A stretch of DNA of 64,000 bases from Diploptera punctata (Eukaryota; Arthropoda; Insecta; Blattodea; Blaberidae), in the NCBI GenBank assembly GCA_030220185.1, contig JASPKZ010010228.1:1-64000 (forward strand). Direction: 5' to 3'. Position numbers and translations under genes: made by a program. Below the pieces are notes generated by a model. That model saw only the letters and a program-made list of their open reading frames with translations. It searched no databases and was not told the DNA's origin. This document shows, piece after piece, positions 48,560 through 60,299 of this stretch (its first letter is position 1; each line of letters begins with the position of its first letter).

Positions 48560-50010
48560 CCAGAAATTCACTCATGGCTACTTCATTAAAATTCCCCTGC
48601 CCCATATGTGGCTCCTTCTGCTTTCTTCTTCTTTTCTTCAGAGAAAATTTTACAGTATTTACTTTCCTCTTCATTCTGGCATATGTTGATCCTGATTTCT
48701 TATTTCTTTCGATACGGATCCTGTCATGCTGTTCACCAATAGTAACTGCACTTGATGTGATTGTGCCTCCGTTAAGTTTCATACTGTTAACACAGTCCAT
48801 GTTGAATTCACTAACTGCTTTAATAACACCAAATTCCAATTTCTAATTTGAAATTAATATTTCTTTTGGAAATTTGTGCCAAATTGTATGGTGGAGACTC
48901 TCGTAGGAATTTTGTGTTTTTCCTTCTACACATCTCTCCAATATTGCATCTGATGCCAGTCTTTGATATATTGGTATCATTTTTGCCACTACTTCTGAGG
49001 AGAGTTTTATCTTTTTTGATAAATTAACTCAACCTCCAGCACATTGTCAATTGTACCAGCACCATGATTGTAGATCTTGGGGACAAGAATTGTGTTGTAA
49101 TGGTTTTCTCATCACTTGAAATGTAATGTTTCAAAGTACTGTAGATGGCATTTTTCATTTTTGAACATCTGGAATATTTTGTTATTACTGCATTCCTTTA
49201 GTAGCTAGTTAACATATTTATTGTGTCAATTTTGAGATTGCCTTCTCTTTTTCCTCCAAGTTAAACACCTTTTTTGCTAGGATCTTTCGCCACGTTGTGA
49301 AGAACAGTGTTTAGTATCTTTGCAGCATGGTTTACACATTCATGTTTTATAATTTCAGTTCTAGCAGCCAGCATCATATACTTGAATTTCATTGAGATGT
49401 GCATGTGTTTAACATCACCATCTGTGTGTATCTCATATTTCTCTCTCGGATAGACCGCTTCCATAGAATTTCAGCTGCATCTGTCCACAGCATTTGAATA
49501 TTTGCCATAATTATTGCTACAATTTTTAACTCTATATGGCCTTCATACCAGATATCAAATTCAGGTGATTCCTTACCAAATGTAGTGATCATATTTGCGC
49601 ATTCGCCAGAGTATTTGGATAATATTTCAAAATCTAACACAATTCCTATAATAAAACTTATTCCATAATTACTAGTATGGCCACGCTTCTGTCAGATAAC
49701 ATCATATGATACACAGATGTCTTTTAAATCTGGGGTCAATTTCTTTATGTGCACTGCAGACTGACTCAGCTGCAACATGAAGGACATTTCATTTAAAAGT
49801 AATTCCCTCATCTACCAATTTATTGAGATGTTCTGAAAATGGTCTGGCCCCTAATGCATGCATTCCCAAATTTGCAGAAAACCTATGTAACATAGCATAA
49901 CCTTTTCCAATATCCACAAATGGGTCCATCTTCCTTTTTTTTTTTTTTTACTTCAAACATGGTCACTGTGAATTTTGTCCACTTTACCCTCGGTGAAGTA
50001 TATACATTTG
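48560..50010 (-). pseudogene. Mutator-like transposase relic
   Basis: On the minus strand: KGYAMLHRFSANLGMHALGA near 49900, EIDPRFKRHLC near 49740, LDFEILSKYSGECANM near 49640, AAEILWKRSIRERNMRYT near 49490, ECVNHAAKILNTVLHNVAKD near 49345 and LGGKREGNLKIDTINMLT near 49255. The order matches a family of insect and cnidarian transposase-like proteins carrying the Mutator-like transposase domain (VSYDGTWQKRGH, VVDYEVLSKYC, DGDAKTY, NHVAKRxG, LGGRGxGxLT). A Lys-rich RMKRKVNTVKFSLKKRRRK block near 48660 may be the C-terminal basic region. It has multiple stops and frameshifts, with no ends identified. Confidence 0.65.
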
Positions 50011-50239
50011 CAGCCTCAGTTTCACAAACACTACATTTCAGTGATAATTTTGAAGAATAACAAACTTTTCTTATGTATCTATATACACAGTTTTTTATTT
50101 AAATGTGTTGCAGAGTAAATTATCTACAAGTTTGTTATCTGTGTGTATTATCAACTTTTATAAGATTCATGATGTGTTCCGTTGAGGTATTATTCAAAAT
50201 TAAAATATCAAACTATGGAATATTCACCTGAAAGGTCCG

Positions 50240-51690
50240 TTCCTCCTCAACTTAATTAATATTTAACTGTAGCGCTTTCGGGACTTGTCCCATCATCGGC
50301 AGGATTCAAAACTGGTGTTTCACTCAAGATCTGGTAGAGGGGGGATACATGTATTGGGTTCATTTTCGTTTATCAGATTGTCGTTGTTGTGACCTGCTTT
50401 CATGATTTCATCTCTTCGAGTACGTTTATCTTCGCTGGATTATTTTCTCTGTGCATTACTGTTAGTGTGTTTTCAATATTTAACATGCGATGTCCTTCTG
50501 GATAACGTGTTTTGCATGTTTGATTTTCCTTCTGCGTGAATGAAGTTTCGAAAATGTTATTTTAATTCTGATGTTGAAACTCCTGTTTTTTCTTCCTATA
50601 TAAAATTAGTTGCAGTCCTTACATGTCAATTTATAAACTCCTTTGCTGTTGAAAATGTTATTTTCTTCAGTGTTATTGTTTATTATGTTGTTTAATTTGT
50701 CATTGGTTCTGTATGCTATTTTTACGTATTTATCGGCTTTCTTTAGTGTATTGGCTAATTTTGTCGTTTCTTTCCTATGTATGTAAGTGTTATCCATGTT
50801 TTCTTGTTGTTTTCATATTCTTTTTCTAGTTCAGTTAAGTTGGTTATATTGTTTCTTCCTTTTTTGTTTATTTACGAGTTTATCTATGATTTCTTCATTA
50901 TAGCCATTGGTTTTTGCCATATATTTAATGTAGTTGAGCTCTTGGATATAAATGTCTTTGCTTAATGGGAGTTTCGACATTCTACTGATTAAGCTATTAA
51001 ATGTACTAATTTTCTGTTGAAAAGGGTGTGTATATTTTTTGTTTATGGCCAGAGCATTGTTTTTGGGTTTCCGGTAGATACCGATTTCTAGTTTATTGTT
51101 GTGTAGATTTTGGTTATAGACAATATAAGTAGTTTATGCTGTACTAACTTATATTTCTTCGGTGAAAGTGATTTTCTTTGCATGTCTTGTAATATTTCTT
51201 TTCTTTTCTGCTTTTCATTGTTCATATATTACTAGTACGTCATCGACATATTGTATTATTAGTTTTATGTTGAATTGTGTATTAGTTCCTCATAATGTTT
51301 ATTTTCCTGTTCTTGTAGGAAGATTTCGGTCATTATTCCGGCTGTAGGACTCCCCATCGGGATCCCGTCTTCTAGAATAAAAAGTTCATTGTTAAATTGG
51401 AAGTAATTTTGTTTTATTGTTGTTGTTATTAATTTGTATAACTGACTGATATAGTTTTCTTCAAGTTTACTGTCTGTCAGTTTTTGTCTCAATATGTTTT
51501 GCTGTTTCGTTTATCGGGATGTTTGTGTCGAATGACGTCATTTTAGTCTTCATTGATTTCTAAATGATTGTATTGTCTGCTAGTTCAAATGAGTTCTTAA
51601 TTGTGTAACGATTTTCAAGTTTGACATCATTTTTCATTTTCTGAGCTACTAATTTGGAAATGTTATAGTTAAGGAGCATTCGTGTAATGA
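50240..51690 (-). mobile_element. Penelope-like element, 3' two-thirds
   Basis: On the minus strand the RT begins with NAP.NYNISKLVAQKMKNDVK near 51680, then KNSFELADNTI near 51590, LEDGIPMGSPTAGIMTEIFL near 51380, the palm YVDDVLVIYE (about 51255-51225), IYRKPKNN near 51080, and TYIHRKETTKLANTLKKADK near 50790. A GIY-YIG domain starts GVYKLTCKDC with FYIG about 10 residues on (50640-50595). The palm is intact but frameshifts occur. The 3' region near 50275-50330 has a short hairpin followed by GAAAGCGC. The wording differs from the PLE at 33.5-36.2 kb, so it is a separate family. Confidence 0.8.
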
Positions 51691-51875
51691 ACAACAGAAA
51701 ATAAAGAAGCTCTAAAATCGTGCCCTCTAATCACCAACACAATCAATAACGAACATAATAAATACAGAAACGCCAAATGGATAAATAATACTCATTCACC
51801 ACCAGTAATGAAAGCCCTCCCAAAAATCGATAAAGACAACATTCCCATAAGACCAGTTGTTAGTTTTGTTACTTT
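51690..51875 (+). mobile_element. inverted 5' piece of the same Penelope-like element
   Basis: On the plus strand this segment reads NKYRNAKWINNTHSPPVMK and KALPKIDKDNIPIRPVVSFV, the fingers region that in PLEs lies immediately before the NAPTYNISK-type block. That block begins the adjacent minus-strand piece at about 51680. The two parts are therefore consecutive in the protein but face opposite ways in the DNA. Confidence 0.75.
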
Positions 51876-52480
51876 TTTGTAGGTCTTTTCATAGGTTGTC
51901 TTTTAGGTGCTAGCCTATCCATTATAAATTCTAAACACCAAATAACTATATTATACTAGCCTAAATATGTACTAAACTAAAACTAAATAAGTACAAGTAA
52001 ACACGACACAAATTGTTGTTTTCAACATCAACTAAACACGTGCTAACATGTAAACAGATGTACACCATTACAGGAAAAAAAAACTATATGATAGAAATGT
52101 ATTTTATAACACTAAAAGTGCGTAAATGAAATTTTTAAAAAATCATATAATTTACACAAAATTACTTTCAATATTACTGCACGAAACATAATGCCGTGAC
52201 AAATATTTTTCTTCTCGCAAAGATCTTTTTTTTTTTTTTTTCTATTTTGACTTGTCACTTCTTGAGTATCAACATAACAAAATGTCCGTAGATACAAGAG
52301 AGTGGGAAATTCAAATGAAAAACAAGAACAAATGTTATAAATCATCAAATTATTGGAACTGTAAGAAGGGTGTGGCTGGGCCAAGAGCTACGTAAATGTG
52401 GGGAATTTAAAAATGGCCGCCAGAGCTTTAAAAAATGTGCAATAACAATAAATTATAAATTTTCTTGAACAGGAAGCTTA
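51876..52480. other. intergenic stretch, nothing recognised
   Basis: AT-rich with a T run near 52226. The 90-codon minus frame at 52112-52384 has no recognisable domain. Confidence 0.45.
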
Positions 52481-53690
52481 TGAGACATAAAAAAATGTGT
52501 GTTTTGCTCAATTTTCACTCAAAATTCAATCATGGCTACCCGTAAGTCCACAAATTTTGACTTTCTTGACTGTTTGTTAGATTTCCTCTTCCTTAGCTTT
52601 TTTGATTCTGCATCTTTAAATAGTTGGTTGCTAATTTTCTGACCTCTGTAATTTATAGCCTTCTTGGGATCATTATAATCGTCTTGATCTCCGGTGTCTT
52701 CAGAATTTCTGCAAAGAATGAGTTGATCTTGCTCCTGATGATATCCTTAATTGTAGCTATCGTGTTTGTCACCTCGGGCACACTATTCATATCATTTACC
52801 ACCAGATTGAATTTGTGGCTCGCGGATGAAAGTAAATACATCTGGAAAGAAAAAACTCTTGCAGACATTTTTGGACCCCGTAGTCTATTCCTGCCATTGT
52901 TGAGTAGCCGTAACACTGTAAGCGCTGACTTTTTACATCATCCGCAATCAAATTCTTTGCCTCAAATCACATAATTCAATCAATTCATTTTGAATTTGCG
53001 GAGAAAGGTAGGTTGCATTCTTAGCGTTTAAATGAGGTTTTAAGCTTATATCATCGGCATCTATTCTCCATTGAATCAAATCTCTGAAGACACTTCGTCC
53101 AGTGTTTTACCCTTTAAAGGTAAGTCATGCAAGCCACAGAAGATAAGATAATGGTATCTAAGATGGAAGACAAATATTTGAAGTTAGCCGTCGCAATCTT
53201 TTTATAGCCACATACGAGTTTTTGGCTAATCGGGACCTGACTTAAAAAAAATGCTTGCTGAATGCGCATTTGCACATGCCAGCGGCTCTCACAATGTTCC
53301 TGCATTTTGAAAGATTTCTGGAAGGGTCTCACTATTAATGACTACCCCCTCACAATATGTGGGGAGAAAAAACACAATATAAACAGAGTGCACCTTAGAG
53401 TCTTGCCAAATACTTCAGCCAGGGCGAATAACTGTTGGATCCAACAATGCTTGAATTTACATTTTAAATATGGCGGCACCTTTGCTGAAATTGTAGCATT
53501 CGGGTGGACTACAGCAGTTTGTCAGAATTTTCACGTTATCTTCTTTACTCATTAGCACTGTTCTCCCAACCAGTTGCCAATATCATTGTCGGGCAAGTGG
53601 TGGGTAAATCTACTTCTTCGGATGTGATCGATGCGGATGGATTAGGCTGGATCTGCTGATTGATTTCGAAGCCACTCATGAACTTATTAG
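52480..53690 (-). pseudogene. hAT-type transposase relic (ZMYM1-like)
   Basis: From about 53620 the minus strand reads LPDNDIGNWLGEQC, VPPYLKCKFKHCWIQQ near 53480, ALCLYCVFFSPHIVRG-like near 53390 and RPFQKSFKMQEHCESRWH near 53325, together a TTF-type zinc-finger domain. Later blocks are FCGLHDLPLKGKTLDE near 53145 and SASHKFNLVVNDMNSVPEVT near 52820, the hAT block equivalent to CASHxLNLAVxxxxxVPxVRN. The last readable residues are near 52640. The catalytic core is fragmentary and the C-terminal dimerisation region was not seen. No TIR or 8-bp duplication was found. Confidence 0.65.
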
Positions 53691-53739
53691 AAAGTTGAAA
53701 TATTTTTTAATCCTTGATTTTTTGCTCCTAATAGCTGTA

Positions 53740-54840
53740 ACTTTGTTATACCGTTGTGAGGAGGACATTACAATCTTTTATCATCTCCCTGATAACAGAA
53801 ACAACTTGAATTGCATTTCTTTGCCTGGTGTTTTTAAATGAAGTGAATGTAACAACCTTTTGAAAACACCTCATAGTACATAATTTTTTGCTTGTTGTGA
53901 CCAAAATCTCTGTCACACCTCATCATTGAATGAAAACATTAGAAAGAACGTGGTGTATAATTTCAAAGCGGCGCCTATGAATTGAACGCAAGTGTGGTAG
54001 AATCATTTTTCAGGTTCTTATTCTGGCCAGCACAATTTTTAACTAAAATAATGACTGACTTGATGTTTTTCACTAAGAATAGTTTCAAGGTAGTGACTAA
54101 TGAAACCTGCTATTTTGCAACATTCACGTTTTACGGTGGTTTCATCCCATAAGTACATAGTGGATGCTCCTGTTTTGTTGTTGTGAACACAGAAATTGTT
54201 AAGTCCACATTTTCTGATTGTAGTATTGAGCTTCACATGTCAGTTTAGGGGTTGGTAATGCAAGCCGTAAGTCCACAGTAATTATTACGACACTATCATC
54301 TTTATTACTTCTAAAGTCTTCGTCATGTCTTGGGCAGGTTGTTGGATTCTTCAGGTGAAGCTGTACGTCTCGCTCAAGAGCTGAAAGCATTAAGCAGAAT
54401 AGCTTTTCTTGCGTTATTTGATTTCAATATTCAGCTTTGCACAAATATTGCACTCATCGACTTATGGAGGTTCGATGCCAATGTTATATGGTTTACGAAA
54501 TCTCGGCGGTAGTAGTCTTCTGTGACTGGTGTTTCTTGAGGTGTATTTTTTGTTGACCCTTGTACATAGGCATTAAATGCACCCTTTATCGATGAACGTG
54601 GAGGCATATACTTTCTAAAGGACTTTTAAAACGGCTGTAGTGACTGGAAACTGTTTTAAAGGGACTCCGTATCTGCTTTACTAGAGCTTTCCGCCCATCA
54701 CTAACCTTGTTTCCGGGTCTACTATTAAGTTCTGTTGTTGCAGTCACACACTGCTTTCCTAGAACAGATCGAACTCTCTTTTCTGTGATTCCATGGACAC
54801 TGTAAAATGCTTGTCTACAGATAGAGTTTCCTGCCAGCAA
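53740..54840 (-). pseudogene. uncharacterised transposase-like protein relic
   Basis: The minus-strand frame from 54840 gives ICRQAFYSVHGITEKRVRSV and SPFKTVSSHYSRFKSPLES. A second frame gives LRLALPTPKLTCEAQYYNQKMWT near 54265 (the palm-like PTPKL block), CVHNNKTGASTMYLWDETT near 54190, CAGQNKN near 54030 and CDRDFG near 53910. I recognise this order from a large set of uncharacterised insect and cnidarian proteins (possibly the group now called DUF7869): VCKxxFLxxxGI, SHYSR, LPTPKL..YYKRxLWTYN, MYMWDE, SDNCxGQNKN, CDRDFG. Acidic residues in WDE, SDN and DRD would fit a DDE nuclease; that role is inference. Several frameshifts. Confidence 0.6.
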
Positions 54841-54844
54841 TTAC

Positions 54845-55795
54845 AAGACTGGATATTGAATTGTGCGAAGTGTTTTTGCTTGGCCTGTCCTCACATCTCG
54901 ACACCTTACAACATCCGAACTCAGAAGCTTTGATAAATAACCGTAGTCTCCGATGTCCCAAAAAAATTAAAAAAAAATTGATAACTCCCATCTCCAATTT
55001 TACAAAACACTTTTGTTTACATGTTACAGGGATCGCCTATTATACGAGCAGGAACTTCTTTTTTAGTTTATCATGAAACAAGCTTTACCAGTATTTCCTT
55101 AACTTTTTTATCTCATTCACAACCCACTTCTCAGGCTGCCTTTGCCGTTTCCATGATCTGCTGTTTTCATTCGTTGTTTATGTTCTAATTATTTACCACA
55201 CTGGCTCACAATTAAGAGAAAAATGTACCTGGATGCATAAATACAACACCGCGATTAAATATTGACTGATTAAGGACCGGTTTTACCAACATAGGTAAAA
55301 TGTGTACCTTACGAAGAATTAGTATAACCGGGTGAAAAATATTAAACCTGTTTGCGTTTCACCATGCCATATATGACCGGACGTAAACAAACTGGTGGTT
55401 TTAAACCGTGAAATTAATTTTGAATTGTATATTTCTCGTACCTCATATTCAAGCGGGAACAAATTTGAAGAAAGAAAAATAATGTCATTGGTTGTTTACT
55501 TATTGCGTTACCATAGAAACCATAATAAACACATTGAACCAACACAAACTCGTTCCCCAGATCATGTCGTAACATAGTGAATGTGGTACATAGTGCCAGA
55601 AATAAGAACATGCCGAACGGAAGATTTTCAAAACTATAATTTAATTAATATAGAAACGTTGAAACTATAGGAAATACTAAATTATCCATAAAAACATGCA
55701 GAACGGTGAAAAATATTTTTTTTCCTTGATTAGGCTAACTGTTTTAATTTAACAAACTGCAAAACACTATTGTCATGGTTAGTTCTGTAGATGTC
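54845..55795. other. intergenic stretch, nothing firm
   Basis: No coding signal. GGACCGGTTTTACCAACATA at 55274-55293 resembles the ends of Harbinger/ISL2EU-type MITEs, but I could not find its partner. Confidence 0.35.
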
Positions 55796-55948
55796 ATATT
55801 ATAGTGTCATGGCGGATTTGTGAATAAGAGTGAAACTGGTTGCTCGTGTTTTTTTGCACAATTTTCAGCAGGTTGTTAGTTTTGTTTTCATAAACGTAAT
55901 ATCGATATTGCGAATTTATTTTGTTTTGTTGCTTAATTTTTACGCATA

Positions 55949-56607
55949 ATGGCTCCACGTAAAACAAGAAATTGTGAAGAAAGCAAAGAAGAAATAACAA
56001 AGCGTGTGGTCCAAGAATGTTTGCGGGATCCAGCTATATTGCAGCTGTTGAAGGACTCCGTGCGTGAGGCTATTGTATAGGAGCTAAAGGTAACTATAGA
56101 CCGTAATACGGAAGTTATTAGGCAGTTGGAACTCTCACTTCAGGAGAGGGACAACAAAATATTAAAACTGGAACAACAGTTAAGTGAGAAAACCGACTCG
56201 CTAGAGCAATACCAACGTCGACAGTGTCTACGTATTTTTGGTATACCTGAACAGGATGGTGAAGATACTGACAATATAGCAATAGACGTGGCCTCCAAAA
56301 TTGGAGTTAAATTAGAAACCTGTGATATCGACAGGAGTCACAGGGTTGAGAAAAAGTCGGATCTACCACGGCCGGTTATTGTGAAGTTTATTAGTTATAG
56401 AAAGAGAAGGGAGGTCTTTCAAAATAAAAAAACAATTGAAAGGCAGTGGGATCACAGTAAGAGAAGACCTCACCCAAATTAGATATAAATTGTTAAAGGA
56501 CTGCAATCACAAAATTTGGCGTCACAAATGTGTGGACAATTGATGGCGCAATACATGTGAAAAATGGAGATACCAAACGCATCATCACCCGGGCCTCTGA
56601 TATGTAA
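55949..56607 (+). pseudogene. LINE ORF1 (coiled coil, L1-ORF1p-like), broken
   Basis: ATG at 55949 opens MAPRKTRNCEESKEE. A leucine-rich heptad stretch, LSLQERDNKILKLEQQL at 56129-56180, is a likely trimerising coiled coil. RQCLRIFGIPEQDG (56220-56261) and RPVIVKFISYRKRREVF (56369-56419) form an RRM-like domain, and after a frameshift near 56430, GSGITVREDLTQIRYKLLKD resembles the C-terminal domain of L1-type ORF1 proteins. Such proteins bind the element RNA as nucleic-acid chaperones. A TAG at 56078-56080 interrupts codon 44. The stop after RASDM at 56605-56607 ends the frame about 230 bases before ORF2. Confidence 0.8.
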
Positions 56608-56835
56608 ATCTACCTAGTGCAAACACGCCCAGTGATACCACATCCCCAATTTAGCACTTTTATATAGATTATTAAAATTATATTTAGAAATTTCACATTA
56701 ATTATTAGTATTATATTTTAGAATTTTACTTTATTTATTAATATAATATTTTATTAAGATATTAGTGACTTGTTCTTTTCTTATAATTCTAGTTAAAATA
56801 TTTTTAAAATTTCCCATCCAAATAATGCTATTCGT

Positions 56836-59746
56836 TTGGCGGTCTCTGACAGGTTAGAGGACACTACCCTTCTCACACCCCTTCCAAACAACAATAATGC
56901 AAGACAGGTTCTAGAAACAGCATTCTCCCCCTTCCCGTCTTCCCTACATGTGGTTCACTTGAACGCACAAAGTTTAACTGCACATGCAGACGAAATTAGA
57001 ATGATTTTTTTCTTCTTCCAATACTCATGCTATTCTCGTATCAGAAACATGGCTCACTCCCTCCATTAATTCTAGTTTAATTGACATGGATGGTTATACT
57101 TTTCTTAGACATGATCGTGTACATAGTCGAGGGGGCGGTGTTGGTGTCTTCGTTAGGACAGACCTTTGCCCTAAGTCTGTATACTTTTCTAATAACGAGA
57201 CATCTCCTGAAATTATGTTTATAGAAATATACGCAAGCTTCAAAAAATGCCTTCTTTGTGTAGTGTACCAACCCCCTAAAATGAAAAAAATAGCAGAAAT
57301 AGAATCCGCTCTACAAAACGCACGTATACAATATGAACACGTTATCGTCATGGGCGACTTTAATATAAATATACTAGACACTGACAACAGACATACACAA
57401 CAGCTTATGTCCGCGTTCCAAGTTTGTGATATGACTATCCTTCCCTTACAGCCTACTCATCACACCAATCACTCTGAGACTTTACTTGACTTAATTGCTA
57501 CTAATAATCCAGACAGAGTACTAACACACGGGCAACTGTCAGCTCCCAAAATATCAGCACATGATATTATATTCTTAGCATATTCACTGCAGTGCCCTAA
57601 ACTAGCTCGTAAGACTATCACATATAGAGACCTAAAACATATAAACAATGCAGCTCTACTTGAAGACGCTATAAAATTACCCTGGCATACTATATGGACG
57701 TTGCATTCTGTTGACGAAAAAGTTGAGGCATTAAATAACCTTATATTACAACTATATGACAGACACGCTCCACTGAAAACTAAACTAGTGAAACGACACC
57801 CTGCTCCCTGGATGTCTGCTAACATTCGTGACTTGATGACTGAAAGAGACGCAGCATATCGGAAATATAGAGTCGACAAAACTGATATAAATCTTAATCA
57901 CTATAAACGGTTACGTAACAAGACTACACAAACTATCAGAAACGCCAAACTTAGACATCTATACAGCCTTACTGAACCTAATAACAATAACCCAGATATT
58001 TGGAAAAATCTGAATAAAATGGGTGTAGGAAGGAAAGACACACAGGTAGAAAAACTACCTGTTTCTCTGAACACACTTAATAACCATTTTACAAGCACAT
58101 TCTTTACTCCTAAAGACAAAACACATACAACAAGTGAACTACTATTGACAAATCCACCAGACAGAGAACATTTCCATTTTTCATATCTTACAGAAAATGA
58201 CATAAAGAAAGCTCTCAAACGAATAAAAACAAAAGCAGAAGGTACTGACCGTATAAATATCACTCTACTTAACAAAATAATCGACGTTATACTACCTACC
58301 ATAACTCATGTTTTCAACTCCTCACTACAAAACTCTATATATCCCACATTATGGAAGCAAGCAATTGTACGCCCACTCCCGAAAGTAAAAACTCCCTTAA
58401 CTCCTAACGATTTTCGACCCATTAGTATTTTACCTACCCTTTCAAAAGCTTTGGAACGATTAGTCCACAAACAACTGACTGACTACCTAACTGAACACGA
58501 CCTTTTAGATCAATACCAATCAGGCTTTAGGACAGGACACAATACAAATACTGCTCTACTAAATATATGTGAAGACATACGCGAAGCATCTGATAATCGA
58601 AAACTTACTATTCTTACACTACTTGACTTTAGTAAAGCATTTGACACGGTAGACTTGGACTTATTGTTGCTTAAACTAAAAAACCTCTCACTTTCTGACA
58701 GTGTCACGCAATGGTTCAACTCCTACCTTCGTGAGCGCCAGCAATATGTTGTAGGAAATTCTACATTACGCTCTTCTTGGACCTACCGTAAAGCTGGAGT
58801 TCCACAGGGCTCGGTGCTCGGCCCATTGCTTTTTTCAATCTATATAAACGACATATCTGACTCCCTAAAACATTGCAAACATCATTTATTTGCGGACGAC
58901 ATGCAGATCTACCTTCACTCAGACAAATATTCTTTAAATGACGCGGTAACCAAAATTAATGAGGACCTTGACTCGCTAACGGCGTGGACAGAGAAATATG
59001 GACTTGAATTAAATCCTAGAAAGACACAAGCAATCATTATGGGCCATCAGAGACTATTATCCTCAATTAACACAAATGCAGTATTACATGTGTCACTTAA
59101 TGGGGTTCAGATCCCTTATAGTGAGACAGTAAAAAATCTAGGAGTGTTTATGGATAAACATTTAATTTGGAATAAACAAATAAATAACATTTGCAAAACT
59201 ATCTTCTCAATAATACACTCATTAAATCGTATAAGAAATTGTTTACCGTTTTCTCTAAGGAAAATGCTAGTAGAAACACTTGCAATGCCCCATTTTGATT
59301 ATTGTGATACTCTTTTTACTGACCTAAATACTGTTCTTACCCAAAGACTTCAACGTGTTCACAATTCTTGCATACGTTTTATTTGTGGTATACGTAGATT
59401 TGATCACGTTACACCATCCCTGGAACAATTGTCATGGCTTCGTCTTCAAGATCGTAGAACCATCCATTCCCTATGCCTTCTCTATAACATATTACACACA
59501 TCTTTACCTTATTATTTATCACACCGCTTCACTAAACTCTCTGATACACATAACTTAGATACCCGATCCCTTGAGCACAGTGTCCTTTATATCCCTCCTC
59601 ATCATACTACCTATTATTCGAAATCTTTTACAGTTTCTCTTGCTAGAACATGGAATTCACTTCCACCCTATGTCAGAGACTGCCAAACTTTACCATCTTT
59701 CAGAAATAAATTGAAAATAAAATCACTAACAGAAACAACTCACTAA
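56836..59746 (+). pseudogene. LINE ORF2: APE endonuclease and reverse transcriptase, one frameshift
   Basis: The first 77 codons (56836-57069) hold the endonuclease opening LHVVHLNAQSLTAHADEIR. A one-base change in the T run at 57004-57011 shifts the frame, after which an uninterrupted 886-codon frame (from 57086) follows. Counting from that Met: GDFNIN at residues 90-95 (endonuclease), SKALERLVHKQL near 450, LLDFSKAFDTVD near 510, AGVPQGSVLGPLLFSIYIND near 570, the palm FADD at 602-605 (58889-58900), then EKYGLELNPRKTQAIIMG and a C-terminal domain ending SLTETTH. Catalytic motifs are intact. The protein nicks target DNA and copies the element RNA at the nick. Confidence 0.9.
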
Positions 59747-60038
59747 TACTACTTTTTAAGAATTAATAATGCGTTTTTGCATTATTTAATAAAAATAGAC
59801 TTAGGATTTGTTAATATATTTACCTAATGCCTTGTATAAAAAGCGTAGATTAATTCATTGTAGTTTATTACTTTCTTTGTATTTTTTTTCTCTTCTTTTT
59901 ATGCATAGTAGATTCGAGCTGTTATTCCTTTTTTTATTCATTGTATCATTAATTTAATTTTAATTGTATTTAGTTTCATTCTATTATTAGACATTAATTT
60001 CATTATTATTCAATATGACAGATAATTAATTGTTCAAT

Positions 60039-60201
60039 GACTATTATTGTAACTTTTTTTTGTATTCATATGTAACATGTTTGTCCTGTTTAATATGACT
60101 ATTATTGTAATTTTTTTGTATTCATGTGTAACATATGTTTGTCCTGTTTTATATGACTATTATTGTTTTTTTTGTATTCATATGTAACATATGCTTGTTC
60201 T
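60039..60201 (+). repeat. 58-bp tandem repeat in the LINE 3' UTR
   Basis: Units start at 60039, 60097 and 60155, each GACTATTATTGT, a T run, GTATTCATATGTAACAT, then TTTGTCCTGTTTTATAT. The third passes into the conserved 3' terminus. The truncated sister copy at 2350-3592 has only one such unit before GGTGAGTGG. Confidence 0.9.
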
Positions 60202-60299
60202 GGTGAGTGGAAGAGAAGGCCACATGGCCTTAACTCCACCAGGCTAAATAAATCTAATTCTAATTCTATTTAGCGTTCCACTCTAAAAATTAGCAAAGG

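Larger units (their letters stand above)
55797..60265 (+). mobile_element. near-intact CR1/Jockey-type LINE, two ORFs
   Basis: The element runs from a 5' leader (start uncertain, about 55800) through ORF1 (55949-56607) and ORF2 (about 56836-59746) to a 3' UTR that closes with CACCAGGCTAAATAAATCTA and a TCTAATTC-type tail. A truncated sister copy at 2350-3592 ends the same way. The tail type and lack of RNase H suit CR1/L2-like members of the Jockey superfamily. It is the best preserved mobile element of the window: ORF2 needs one base change and ORF1 has a stop and a frameshift. No target duplication was resolved. Confidence 0.85.

Noticed and set aside
52624..52974. 116-codon plus-strand frame with hydrophobic, membrane-protein-like N-terminus
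   Set aside because: It is antisense to the hAT relic; the minus strand carries the recognisable NLVVNDMNSV block.
55274..55390. Harbinger/ISL2EU-type MITE
   Set aside because: One end looks right (GGACCGGTTTTACCAACA) but the inverted partner could not be found, and the nearby GTGAAAC block does not pair well.
57469..58302. Minus-strand frames of 133-136 codons
   Set aside because: Shadows of the intact LINE ORF2 on the opposite strand.
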